NCBI RefSeq assembly: GCF_051622035.1
Contig: NC_135360.1
Coordinates: 8,236,001-8,300,000, forward strand
DNA length: 64,000 nucleotides
Reading direction: 5' to 3'
Source: Arctopsyche grandis
Lineage: Eukaryota; Arthropoda; Insecta; Trichoptera; Hydropsychidae
Shown: positions 16,946 to 28,465 of the stretch, piece after piece
How positions within the stretch are numbered: the stretch's first letter is position 1
Layout: each line of letters opens with the position of its first letter
Notes under the pieces: model-generated
What the model was told of the DNA's origin: nothing
Databases searched by the model: none
What the model saw: only the letters and a program-made list of their open reading frames with translations
Position numbers and translations under genes: made by a program

Positions 16946-17335
16946 GGTCTACGTGACGAGCCAGAATGTTAAATTACAGAAAACACAAATATCGGAAGGC
17001 AAAGATCGAAAATCGAAAGATCAAAAAAAAGGGTGCATGGTAAACGGTACATACTCACGCACACACATACTCACTTAATTTGCGCGAGCAGGGTACAACA
17101 GGAACAAGAGGAACAGGCTTTTCCTCCCATATTCTGCGTGCGCACATTAATACGGGAGGAAAAGCCTGTTCCTCTTGTTCCTGTTGTATCCTGCTCCCGC
17201 AAATTAAGTGAGTATGTACCGTTTACCATGCACCCTTTTTTTTGATCTTTCGACTTAAGATCTTTTGATTTTCGATCTTTGCCTTCCGATATTTGCGTTT
17301 TCTGTAATTTAACATTCTGGCTCGTCACGGAGACC
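16946..17335. mobile_element. 390-bp foldback (long inverted-repeat) element
   Basis: The two halves are near-perfect reverse complements. The left arm begins GGTCTACGTGACGAGCCAG and the right arm ends CTGGCTCGTCACGGAGACC. The arms run about 190 bp each, with a centre near 17138-17150 (TGCGTGCGCACATT). The left arm carries an extra 16-bp CGCACACACATACTCA duplication. No open frame of interest is present. The flanks both carry GTATGTAGTAT, but an exact target duplication is not clear. The transcript would form a long hairpin. Confidence 0.8.
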
Positions 17336-17963
17336 GGTATGTAGTATATATGTATGTATGTACATACATATGTATAATATAATTTGAAATCGAATCCTGA
17401 AATAATATTTTTATTACATTATTATTATATTAAAGGTCAAAAAGTAGGGATAGTCTTAAAACAATATTTTCAGACGAAAAAATTGACCTTTTGAACGTTT
17501 GAATCAATTATGTATGCTTTCAAAACATGATTAAATAAATATTGAATTATCATCGAAAAGTATCAAAACTAAATAAATAAACCAGAATTTGCCCCGTCAG
17601 CAGTTTTGAAATTTCCCAGTGTGCTTTTATAACAATTTCACTGTCAATAAGTGAAATATTATACATATATTATGATTGATTTAGACTCATTGTTGTCGTT
17701 TCAACGGATCAGATTTAAATTTCAATTACAATTGTTCCATAATAAAGCAAAAGCATCAACCAAAGACTATTTTGTCGCTAGTGGTGAGAACACCTTTGAA
17801 ATTGCGGTACGGGGCGCATATGTGGACTCCAACGGTGAGAGGTGTATCTTCATGCCATTATTAATTCGTACGATCTTAATATTTTGACAAGCCTCTGTTA
17901 CGTTTATTCAAATATGAGAATCACCGTTATCGATCAATGTCAAACCCATGTCAAAATATCAAC
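17336..17963. other. Non-coding DNA, nothing recognised
   Basis: AT-rich sequence. The open frame at 17651-17887 resembles no family known to me. Confidence 0.4.
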
Positions 17964-18538
17964 GAAAACACTCCAGGGGTAAGGCATGCGAAGGGACTTG
18001 CGGTACAGATTTAACGCACCGGAGTACGTCTAGTGTTTTTTTTTGCACGTGCAAAACTATCTAAAAAATAAAATGATAGTATCAAAAGTATCCTTACCAC
18101 TGTTTTAATGAGTTGCAAATGGGTGGTAGAAAGAGGCGTATAAGCTAGCTGTCATCGCTCTGATCTGACACAAGATTCCGATTTAAATTTTAATGGGTTC
18201 GTTAGTGATCTCTATCTTCATGTCCGAGACATATAGCGAAAACACACTAAGTGGTGCGTAGTACGTGTTTGTTTTGATGCTTTAAAATATGGTACACAGT
18301 CTCAAAAATTACCCCCTGGAGTGTTTTCAGTGATATTTTATCCTTGTATTTATCCTTGCTTGGCAGTCATGGATAACGGTGAATCCCATATTTGAAGAAA
18401 TGTAGAAGAAACTTGTCGGTGAAACTCCCAAACCTATGCATTCTGCACGTGCAACTACACCCGAATTCAGTTTGGGCGACACCCACTGTTTACAATCCAA
18501 GGATATGACGTCCCATACCACTCAGTGTGTTTTCGCCC
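17964..18538. mobile_element. Two interlocked MITE-type inverted-repeat pairs
   Basis: Pair 1: GAAAACACTCCAGGGGTAA (17964-17982) with its complement at 18309-18328. Pair 2: GCGAAAACACACTAAGTGGT (18236-18255) with its complement at 18517-18538, the latter ending GTGTGTTTTCGCCC then ATA. The interior TATCCTTGTATTTATCCTTG and the GCGAAAACAC ends identify the same family as 14444-14692. The pairs overlap and are not nested, which suggests a rearranged or tandem double insertion. Confidence 0.6.
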
Positions 18539-19937
18539 ATAAGCTTATTTCGATGTTAGCTTACCGCCGCATGTCAGGTAATAAGCTACCTGAAGAGTGA
18601 AAGTGGCTAAAAACAGATCACAATTTTTTGACGTGCTGGCATGTCACTGAACTAACTCTAAGTTTACTCTAAGAAAAAACTTGTAAAAACACGTGTCGCG
18701 TACCTCTCTGTGTGTCTTTACCTTAAGATGCATCGTCGCGATAAATTTCCCAAATGACTGTATCGACAAATGTTTACAAAACATTACTTATAAACCACAA
18801 TTAAATATTATGAACAAATAGATTTTTTTTAATACAATGGCGATCATTATAAATAATACACCCCTGTATTGATCTTAATATAAAAAAAAATGGAAATGAT
18901 CTTTTCACGTGAAATTATTTATGCAAATAAATCAAAATATCTACATATACAATCATATATTTTTAATATAAAAGCCTATTTATACACGTTGAAACTTATT
19001 ATGTCTTTGACAGGTGACTGATAAAGTTGTCTAACCCAGACGCATTCCCGTTCAAACTCTTTCATCTTTCGACATGTTCATTTTTCGCGCGAACGATACG
19101 CGCTCACATATTTTTCAGCTTTCGTTACAATATTTCAAATCTATTTCCCGAAAATAATTCTATAGATGTAATACATAATTGGATTCGAACGGCACGTAAG
19201 CCGCCGCACTGGGTACCGTACCCGACCAATTTTGTCACGATTTTCATTAGAGTTCGGGCAAACATATTATATGTTAAACTACATACATACATTTCGTGTA
19301 ATAATACCCCACATAGGTATACTCGGTAGGGATTTTCCTAGCTCTTTTGTAGATTTGTTTAGAACGATAAATCATGCGCGAAGCACATTAATCAGATTCT
19401 GCCTGTGTGTGTTTGTGTTTAGTTCTCCCGGGCAATGTCGTTAACGATGAAAATGGGTCCAGTTTTTCTCCATTTGTCCGTCGGACGGTGGACTTTAATG
19501 GGTTTTTGTCGACTTACAGACCGAAACCCCAAATCGCATGAATGAATAAAATAACCCCCTGTCTGTAAAAAAAGTTTTCGATATGGGCTTTATGGTACAA
19601 TGAGTAAAAGACTCGTCTAAATTGACTTACATGAAAAGCTTTTTGTATGGTAATGGGACTTTTTTAAGCTAGACCGTATTATGTTATCTTCGAAATTGAC
19701 TTTAGCCAATAGAAACTCATATAATATGTATGTAAACTATTGTAAATGCGTATTTAACTTAATTTGAAATTTAAAGGTTCCATGATGTGTAATGTAAAAG
19801 CAAATCAATATATTCAAGAGTAAATAAACCCACTTTAGAAACAATCATGAATGCAATAGACAGAATGAGCCGTCATTCGTGACTGAATCTTCCTGATGGA
19901 CCAATTCGCCTCTAATAGAATGTTCATAGATAGGCAT
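18539..19937. other. Non-coding DNA, nothing firm
   Basis: A patch at 19027-19445 is GC-richer and holds 70-100-codon open frames, but no splice boundaries or family motifs are visible. Confidence 0.4.
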
Positions 19938-20480
19938 ATTCGCCAGTAGTATAACTAGGTGGTTGCATTAATGCTAACAACGGAGAGGTCTCCGGTTCGA
20001 GCTCTGATTTGATATCGATTGAAGAAAATTTATTCGCAGTATTTCTGCAGTGCTGCTGCTAAGACTTGTATGTATATGTGTGACTTTGATGTATATGTAT
20101 AAGTTGATCGTTTCCTATCAGAGTTTGCAAATTGATCTGATTTCATTTTTGAAACGGTTCCTCATCATATTGGCAACCAGGGCCGCTGAGAGGATTCTCG
20201 AGTCCTGGGAAAAACAATTTCCACCCCAATAGCAATCTAAAAAAAAAATTAACTTATAGATCTATTTCTAATATGCGAAAAATCTATCAGAGCACCTCAA
20301 GTTGTCCAGGCCCTTGAAAGGGCCCCTCGAGTAGTCTGGGTACTTGAACTTTACCCTGGTCTCCCCCCCCCCTCTCTCTCGTCCTGCTGGCAACCAACTG
20401 GCAATTTCAAACTTATAATCTATAAATTTATATACATGTGGTCAAGTTTAAAAACCATAGATGTCACTTTGGGGCACCCT
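19938..20480 (+). repeat. SINE copy interrupted by a 208-bp insertion
   Basis: The tRNA-like head (TAGGTGGTTGCATTAATGC then GGTTCGAGCTC) and body (GTTGATCGTTTCCTATCAGAG, GAAACGGTTCCTCATC) match the 2034-2592 SINE. Within it, 20180-20387 is an insertion flanked by the 9-bp direct repeat TGGCAACCA (20171-20179 and 20388-20396). The insertion ends in a C-run and CTCTCTCTC and has no obvious inverted repeats. Confidence 0.6.
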
Positions 20481-20824
20481 CTAATGCACCATGTTAAAAA
20501 TATAAATGTATTTTAAATTAAATTCGTCTATTGTATGAAAATTTATATAGCTTAGAATGTCTTCTTGATCTAAGATCGTAGTGAATAATCGTAATCGTAA
20601 TCGTAATCTGGAAAGTTTGATTTCAATTGGTCATAGTTGCTTTCACAGATTGTTTCAGCGATAGTTGTATTTGCAGAGGTAGACTGTTGAATTAAATTTA
20701 TGACGATAAAAAAAAATTTAAACTTCTTTATTAATTGTTTTTAAATAACTTTTTTAATTTGGAATATATGTACATACATATGTACATTTGTAAAATGCGA
20801 ATGATTTTACACATTAATTACTAT

Positions 20825-21354
20825 TGTAACGTGGGAACATTAGAGATAGTATCCACTGTCTAAGTGCATTCGTGAGCGAACAATAGAAACCCCGGATTAG
20901 GCTAACAGGACTTAGTAAGTGCCCGAACAAAGGATACGCTGGGGTTCTCACAGAACGGAGCGACTGCGGGTAGACATACGTGCCAAGATAATTTACTGGT
21001 CAACGGATCAGGGATGCTGTGCTAGGCAACTTGTCCTTTATAAGGAGGTACACACGGTAGATCAAGTATTCTGTAGTGATACTTGATCTATGCTCTATAA
21101 CAGTGGTTCTTAACCTTTTTTGGAGGTACTGAACCCCACCAGTTTCATATGCGCATTCACCGAACCCTTCTTAATTGGCACCCGAATTTCCATTGGTCTT
21201 GACCTCCGCCGAACCCCTGGGGTTCGATCGAACCCAGGTTAAGAACCACTGCTCTATAATGTGAGTATACGTGTGGACCTCCTGAATCGTTGAATAAATG
21301 CTGTGAAGTGACTTTGGCCTTCCATTTAGATCCTGAACCCACCTCTACGCAACA
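20825..21354 (+). mobile_element. Solo LTR of a retrotransposon
   Basis: The sequence starts TGTAACGTGGG and ends CTACGCAACA, so it has TG...CA ends. It is flanked by the 4-bp direct repeat CTAT (20821-20824 and 21355-21358). A TATA-like CTTTATAAGG lies at 21038-21047 and a poly(A) signal AATAAA near 21293. No internal region is adjacent on either side, so it is a solo LTR left by LTR-LTR recombination. The 4-bp duplication suits a Ty3/Gypsy-type integrase. Confidence 0.75.
21101..21251. mobile_element. 151-bp hAT-type MITE nested in the solo LTR
   Basis: The inverted repeats are CAGTGGTTCTTAACCT and AGGTTAAGAACCACTG. An exact 8-bp duplication CTCTATAA lies at 21093-21100 and 21252-21259. 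The CAGTGGTTCT ends and 8-bp duplication are diagnostic of hAT superfamily derivatives. Confidence 0.9.
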
Positions 21355-21360
21355 CTATCA

Positions 21361-22960
21361 ATAAATCGTTCTTCTCAGTATCATAATTCAAACCAAATCT
21401 AATTTTATATTAATTTTTCTAGATATTAGATCAAATACAAATAGACAAATAGAATATATATATAATATTAACGATTATATTCTATTCATTTTAACTTTTA
21501 AATAATAAATAAATAAATTGATTAATATCTATATAAGAAATATCATCATCGAAAAATAGATCAATGCCATTAAACGATTAATCTTACCATATTTTTAAAA
21601 CTAAAAAAAATAAGTACTAGTAATTATAAAAACACCTTCCAAGAACTTTTAATTATAATATGTATGTACATTCATATGTAAGAATCAATTAAGATGTTTT
21701 CCAATAAAGCAATACGTTCAAGATCGATTGAGTGTCTTTTATTATTATTAAATTGCATATACATATGTAGTTTATTATTAAATGATGCGGAAATAGCCGG
21801 GTTCTCAATTAAAATGTGGGAAATTACATTGGTTAGCTCGTGCGATCGCCTCATTGCTTAGTTACATAGATGTTAGCTAGGTGGATGCCGACTAGCTCCC
21901 CCTCCAAAGCCGCAAACTTCCTTAGATCAGCATTAATCTGCTTAATAATAAATAGAGGAGAGCCTGTGCTCGGCTAATAAATTGGCTCGGATAAGATCTT
22001 AAAAGTTGTAGGAGCCAACGCGAGCAGGAAGTTGTTGCGCTTTCAACGCCAGACCGAGCTGCAAGCTTGGATTAAACTTTTTTCTTGTATGTAGTTTTAA
22101 GTCTTCGCGAAAACATTATAAATAGCCGATGCATTGATCATTGTTCTCACATTATGACAAGCTTTGCTCAGAAAGACGTTTTTTTTTGTAAAATTTATGC
22201 TCTATAATATGAACCTTAACATTTACATACTTAGGATTAAAGGTACATATGTATATCTGTATGTATAAGTATATCATTTTCGATAAAGTTGAGACTTTTG
22301 ATTCCGAAAATAGACGCCAGCTTTTAAACTATTTGGATTATATTTGAAAGTGGCATAAGTCCACTTTTCTTCATTTCGAGAAATATTTCGCAAAACATAA
22401 TAAATATAATGTTCTGCATTTAAAAATACTGCTGGCCTATAATATCGTTTATTCTGCTTTTCTGAAATTCTAGACATATCGAATTAAAATAAGTGATAAC
22501 AATTTGTGAATTAAGTCAGACAGAAATGTTGTTTTTGGAAGTGAAAATTGGACTTTCAAATATAACGGCTCATATGTATGTAGTAGCTATTTCTTTTTCT
22601 TGTCTAAGGATCTAACCCACATGAGTATTATTTATTCAACGCAACTTATTTCTTATTTTTATATCTTCTAAGAAGCTTAGTAAAGTTGCAAATGTTAATA
22701 TATTCTTATATGAACTACCTTCATTTGTCAATATTAGTTTTTCTACTTGTTTTTATCATGTCAGCTCCACGCTTAGTTCAGTCGTCTATTTCATATTCTA
22801 CATCAGGTTAAAATGCATTAAATATCCTTTCTGTTTTGATCCCCGTCATCTAGAAACTTTGAGAAGGAAACTCACATCTATAATCCTTAAATTTTAAAAT
22901 CAAAAGTAAAATCATATACCTCTACTACCATCGAATAGTATTGAGCAATAGCGCTACTGT
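21361..22960. other. AT-rich non-coding DNA
   Basis: No gene, splice-bounded exon or structured repeat is recognisable. Confidence 0.4.
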
Positions 22961-22964
22961 ATTT

Positions 22965-23635
22965 ATGCAAGGTTTCCCAGAGTTATTTTTTAATTGTAAA
23001 AATTAAATGGATAACTTATTATTATCTCTTCTGTATATCAAAGTAGTTTACATGAAAAAAATCACTACATTTTTTTTTCTTACTTGAAATGATTATGCAA
23101 GGTTCCCCAAGAGGTATTTTTTTACTGTAAAAATTCAAATAAATGGGCCACTAATTATGATCTCTTCTGTATATCAAAAGTAGTTTACATGAAAAAAATC
23201 ACTACATTTTTTTCTTACTTGAAACGATTATCCAAGGTTCCCCAAGAGGTATTTTTTTACTGTAAAAATTCAAATAAATGGGCCACTAATTATGATCTCT
23301 TCTGTATATCAAAAGTAGTTTACATGAAAAAAATCACTACATTTTTTTCTTACTTGAAACGATTATGCAAGGTTCCCCAAGAGGTATTTTTTTACTGTAA
23401 AAATTCAAATAAATGGGCCACTAATTATGATCGCTACTGTATATCAAAAGTAGTTTACATGAAAAAAATCACAAAATTTTTTCTTACATGAAACGATTAT
23501 GCAAGGTTCCCCAAGAGGTATTTTTTTACTGTAAAAATTCAAATAAATGGGCCACTAATTATGATCTCTTCTGTATATCAAAAGTAGTTTACATGAAAAA
23601 ATCGCTAAATTTTTTTTCTCACTTGAAACGTGTTG
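22965..23635. repeat. 135-bp tandem repeat array, about five units
   Basis: The anchor GTAGTTTACATG occurs at about 23043, 23180, 23315, 23450 and 23584, a spacing of 134-137 bp. Units share ATGCAAGGTTCCCCAAGAGG and ATAAATGGGCCACTAATTAT. The first unit is more diverged. Because 135 is a multiple of three, a 100-codon open frame with a 45-residue repeat runs through part of it. There is no sign that it is translated. Confidence 0.9.
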
Positions 23636-23848
23636 CTCATTATGAATAATTTAGCTAATAGCATACATATATGCATTATGCATTTTAATCCTTTATAAAA
23701 GGTTAAACTATTTAACATTCGCAGATTATTTAAATAAATATACATATATATTTATCTCTGAATTTGTAGTGATTTTGAATTATTCAGCTATGGGTGTGAA
23801 TGTATGTATAGCAGTTATAGAAATGGATACTTTTATTGAATTAAGTTT

Positions 23849-24430
23849 ATGTGTAATTTGATTGCAAATTTGATATGGTGGACGCTAGGCTTTCGACGAT
23901 TCGATCCAATATGCTCTGCAAATAGAATGCAAATTGGATCTGTCGGTGAAATTTATATATTGTGCATCCCCACTCACCACATATGTACTTATATTGGTGT
24001 GATGAAAATTTTAAAATATTCATTCAGCATGTTTGCTCTTGCTTTATGCATATTAAATGCTGTACGAAACGTTCAACAGTATGTGGATTGGGTACATACT
24101 TTGTTTGCATCAGTCAGCAGCCGGTGCAACGCCAGCTTCCGATCGGCAAATTTCACTCTCACTTTATTAGATAATCGATATCGATCGGCTGTGGTTCAGT
24201 TTCGCAAGCTGAGGATCCGTCTGCTCGGCTGGGTCACCGCAACTGGGTCACCACGCCGGCTCTCGTCTGACCCACTAATGCAAGCAGACGCATCAAGTGC
24301 ACCTCACACTTACATATACGACAATCCATCCCTTTTGCTCAAAACTATTATAAAACTACAATTTTGTACAATGTCAATACTACGAAGTATTAACTTCATA
24401 AAGTATAGTACGTGTGAATGTTGTCGTTGA
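23849..24430 (+). other. 193-codon open frame of unknown status, possible alternative promoter region
   Basis: An ATG-initiated frame of 193 codons ends 110 bp upstream of the acceptor at 24540. The predicted protein matches no family I recognise. Its GC-rich part (24110-24310) stands out from AT-rich flanks. I think this is more likely a promoter/5' leader segment of the secreted-protein gene than a protein-coding gene, but either is possible. Confidence 0.2.
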
Positions 24431-24638
24431 TATTTATTGAGCAAAATATAAACGAGCACAATGTTTATGTTTTGTAAACTATGTTAAAGTGTTGATAATA
24501 GTATGACCCGTAGATAATGTGTTTTATTTTTTTGTTGCAGATGTGCTACAGATGATATGGATTGTGCAACTGGCCGTATATAAACAAAGAGAACATTTCT
24601 TTTAAGCTGATGAGTGTTTACACGTAAATCTGAGTAGT

Positions 24639-26570
24639 ATGACTTACAAGGCTAAGCGATTCGCAAAGATGAAGCATTTCACGGTTACTATTGCATTTCT
24701 GATGATGTTCGGGCAGGGGGTCATCGGCGCTGCTACGGCTAGACCTTTGGAACACTCCCCCGGGGAACTGGCTTGGGCCGCTTGGCTCCAGCAGGACTCT
24801 CGACAGTCGGATCCTCAACCACCACCCAGGCGCATCACGACCAAGTCCTTGTTCGTGTTTCCGAATCTAGGACCGGAAGCGTTGCCGGCTTGTGCTGACG
24901 GCTACCGTCCCGATTCCATGGGTCGGTGTGTTAAAGTCGTCAAGGTCGATGAGACTGCTCATTTGGAATTCCTGCTTCAGAAGCTCAACTCTCAATTTGC
25001 TACAGAGACGTCGGAGAACCAAGACGAATTGTACGATTATGATATTGACACGGAAGCGCCGGACACTTCAGGTCCGTTCCAATTCAACATACCTATTGCT
25101 ATGCAAGTGCAAGCTCCAAAGCCTGAAGATTCTGAAGGGTCTGGAGATGCTGTAGTTGTTTTCAAGAAAGAAGCTCCACTATCTGTTGCTAACGTTCCGG
25201 AGGTGAGACCTGTATCGTCTCCGGAATACGTTCCGGGTGATGTCATTGTCGATGTAAAACCAAACACATTTGAAACTGTGAAAAACGTTTCAGCCACATT
25301 GCCTCAAAATTCAACCTCTGAAACTACAATCTTTGTTTCATCCAATGGAAATTTTGAGAATTTAACGTCCAACAGTACAAATGGTGACAGTGAAACGATC
25401 CAAGAGTTTCAAAACATCAAAAATTCAACTAACGATGATACTGAAATTGATATTAAAAAACTTTTACAGGATGCTGTGAACGCTGCTGCAACTTCCATAA
25501 TGAAAACACTACTGGAAGAAGTTTCCAACCATACTGCGCCATCTAAAAATGGTACATTACATGAAGCTGCAATGCTTACAAAAGATAACAATTCCAGCAT
25601 ACCCTTGAAGCGTACAAACAATTCCACTTCTCATAGTAATGGCACAAATGAACAATCCGACATTTACGTCGAACAAATTGAAGCTCTTAAAGACACTCCG
25701 CTATCGCAAAATAACACCGTCGTCATTGACATTTCATCAAATGTTAATTTAACACACGATGTCGATAATAAAACCAGTAACGACTATGAAGAAGTGGTCA
25801 AACGGCACGACAACGAAGATAATCCTACGCTGACTATCGATTTGAAACCCAACGATGCACCGTACAATGACGGCTCTTTACCAAATGTTCATTTTGACAT
25901 TGAAAAAGATCACGAAATGGAGCCATCGAATCCAATGGACATCGAAGAGAAGATTAAAGTCATAAGCAGATTCGCCGACGTTACCCGGAACACCGAGCAG
26001 AATCCTCACATTGAAAACTACGACCAAAAAAAAACTCCGAATAATCCGGAAATATACCCTCACATACCTCAACCACAGAATATACTAAATTTCTACACGA
26101 ATCCAATAGACTCGGAAGTATCACCAAGTAACATAGTACGTTTTCCGTCAGGATCTAAAGCAGTTCCGAACAACCACATCAGCAGCCACGAGCAACAATT
26201 GCCGTATGAAAAGAACCGTCCATTCAAAACTGACTTTTCTTCAAGTTCTATCAGACACAAACCGCCGTTTTGGTGGTTGCCTAACAACTGGAACATCGAG
26301 CAGCCCAAAGACGATCAGAACTTGATGAGCTTCTGGTCTAGGATGCCGTTGGTGCCGGACTACCCGTACGGCAATAACCCCGAACACAACCGGCATCCAA
26401 TGCGCTATCAAGCACTATATCCAAACCCTCAAGAAGCCAGTGGACGTATCAATTTGAGACACACGTCGATTAATCACAGGCGAGGTAGATTGTACAATAG
26501 AGATAGACAGACAGAGCACGAAGAACCGATCATGTATGCGAGAGGCCGACACCCTCATTACCGAGAATAG
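24639..26570 (+). CDS. Secreted N-glycosylated protein, possibly Folded gastrulation-like
   Basis: A single coding exon (643 codons) opens 98 bp after an acceptor at 24540. Two starts are possible: ATG at 24639 or ATG at 24669. The second is followed directly by a classic signal peptide (MKHFTVTIAFLMMFGQGVIG). Residues about 60-110 hold the only ordered-looking segment: TTKSLFVFPNLG, then a Cys-containing CADGYRPDSMGRCVKVVKVD, then EFLLQKLNSQF. The remainder is acidic, low-complexity and rich in Asn-X-Ser/Thr (more than a dozen sequons, dense between residues 215 and 385). The tail is basic and Pro/His-rich. A poly(A) signal AATAAA lies at 26781. The layout (secreted, glycosylated, conserved N-terminus, long variable tail, long 5' intron) recalls insect Folded gastrulation, but I cannot verify homology. 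It is certainly secreted in design. Confidence 0.8.
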   Translation: MTYKAKRFAKMKHFTVTIAFLMMFGQGVIGAATARPLEHSPGELAWAAWLQQDSRQSDPQPPPRRITTKSLFVFPNLGPEALPACADGYRPDSMGRCVKVVKVDETAHLEFLLQKLNSQFATETSENQDELYDYDIDTEAPDTSGPFQFNIPIAMQVQAPKPEDSEGSGDAVVVFKKEAPLSVANVPEVRPVSSPEYVPGDVIVDVKPNTFETVKNVSATLPQNSTSETTIFVSSNGNFENLTSNSTNGDSETIQEFQNIKNSTNDDTEIDIKKLLQDAVNAAATSIMKTLLEEVSNHTAPSKNGTLHEAAMLTKDNNSSIPLKRTNNSTSHSNGTNEQSDIYVEQIEALKDTPLSQNNTVVIDISSNVNLTHDVDNKTSNDYEEVVKRHDNEDNPTLTIDLKPNDAPYNDGSLPNVHFDIEKDHEMEPSNPMDIEEKIKVISRFADVTRNTEQNPHIENYDQKKTPNNPEIYPHIPQPQNILNFYTNPIDSEVSPSNIVRFPSGSKAVPNNHISSHEQQLPYEKNRPFKTDFSSSSIRHKPPFWWLPNNWNIEQPKDDQNLMSFWSRMPLVPDYPYGNNPEHNRHPMRYQALYPNPQEASGRINLRHTSINHRRGRLYNRDRQTEHEEPIMYARGRHPHYRE

Positions 26571-28465
26571 GCACGTTCAGTGAGCATTTATTTAAAACCG
26601 CGTTTTAGTTATGAGGATGGAAAACATAGTATTAAACAATGTAAGGTTACCATATTATAGACTTGGATAAGTTTTACTTTTAATTTTAATCAAAGCCAAA
26701 TATATGTAAAATATTTCTAAAAAGTACAAGCATTTATTTTGTAGGTGTAAATATAAAAAAGAAACAGTATTCATTTTGTAAATAAAAATTACTCTCTAAT
26801 GTTGTGATGTCGGTGTGAATATATTCCTGTATATATACTTATTTGTGTGATGCTCTCTATCTTTATTTTAATACCTCACTTGTGAAAATAGAAGAAAGTT
26901 GATCAGGAGATTGATCTGTCGATAAGTCGGAGACAATGTAATGGAAACTGAGCTGATTTTAAAGTGCGTACTAAGAATTGTTTAAAATATAATGACATGC
27001 AAAATATTGATATTAGCAAAGCTTCCAATATATACAAAGTATGGAATACATTTTCCCTTTTTTATGTAATCTGAAAAATACTCTTCGATGTAGCTTTAAA
27101 TATATTTACCGATCGACTACGACACATTTTAAGGGGAATTGTAATAATTGTATTTGTGATTATCATAAAAGTATTCATTATTTAATTTTTTAATATTCTA
27201 TTTACGTATTGTGTATTATGTTAATTTATTGTTTTTTTTTAATTCCTTTTATTTTTTTATTTTTTTGAAGTGATTGAAAAAAATATTTACAATACTTATT
27301 TATTATTTATTTTAAAAATGCTTAAAATTCATACACAATCAGCAAAAAACATAAAACTTTTGTTTGTATATAAAATGTTAATAATATTTTGTTGTAAAAA
27401 TGGATTCTGACTGAAAACTTTAAATTAAGAATGAATTATTGTAATTTTATTTCAATTTTAAATTTTGTATTATATAATTTACACAATTATTAAATTAGAT
27501 TTATTAAAACTTATGTGTACTAGAATTTGGTGATATTTTTGTCGTAAGGTAATATTGCACTGTATACTGATTAACTTTTACATAATATTAAAACTTTAAA
27601 TTGCAGATTTTTAATAGAATTTTAACTACATTGCCATTTTAAAATATGCATGGTTTAAGTTGAAAATTTTTGTAAATATAATATACATATAAAAAAACAG
27701 TATTTTTGGAGAAATTGTCATCTTGTTTTTATTGTTCCATCTTGCAATCATTTCAGCTTGTTGAGTAAATAATTGTACTCAAATTTTCATTAAGTAGATA
27801 CATAGTATGTAATAACATAAAGGAGTTTTTAATTTTTGTTGTGTAATCCATTTAAGCTAATGTAAACTCGAAAAGCTACAATGAGATTATCAAAAAGGCT
27901 TGCCAATGTGTAATTCGACAAATTTGATGTGTAAATCTTTGTATTTGAATATTTCATAAATTCATATTGAAAAAAAAAACTATTTGATGTGTATATATAT
28001 ATATATATATGTATCTATCTACTTTTAGAATAGTTATTTGTCTTATCTATTTCAAAATTTCTCTAAATGTAATCAAATAATTGTGACATTGCCTAAAATT
28101 AAATAATAACCAAAGTGATGAAGCATACCAACTTTTTTTATACATTCCCTGTTCCATATCCACATAAACAATTGAACAATTTCAATCTTGAAATTCACCA
28201 GATAATATATTCCAGGAAAAATATACATAGGTAGGTACAGAATTAGATATACATATGTTTATATGTAATTAATAATTTGCTAAATTGATGTACCTACATA
28301 CTAGTAATTACTCAAATTATATTGGAATTACATACATATAAAATTTTATCGATTATTGAGATGGCATTCTGACTATCGAGATGGAATAATTATTTTTAAT
28401 ACACTTCAATGATGATTGTTTTATTGGTTTTTACTTTATCTATGTACATACATACATAGTAATAA
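26571..28465. other. 3' UTR and AT-rich intergenic DNA
   Basis: The 3' UTR of the upstream gene probably ends after AATAAA at 26781. The rest is very AT-rich with no recognised feature. A short (TA)n/TG tract is near 27990-28012. Confidence 0.5.

Noticed and set aside
22965-23635. CRISPR-like array
   Set aside because: It is a head-to-tail 135-bp satellite without spacers, in a eukaryotic genome.
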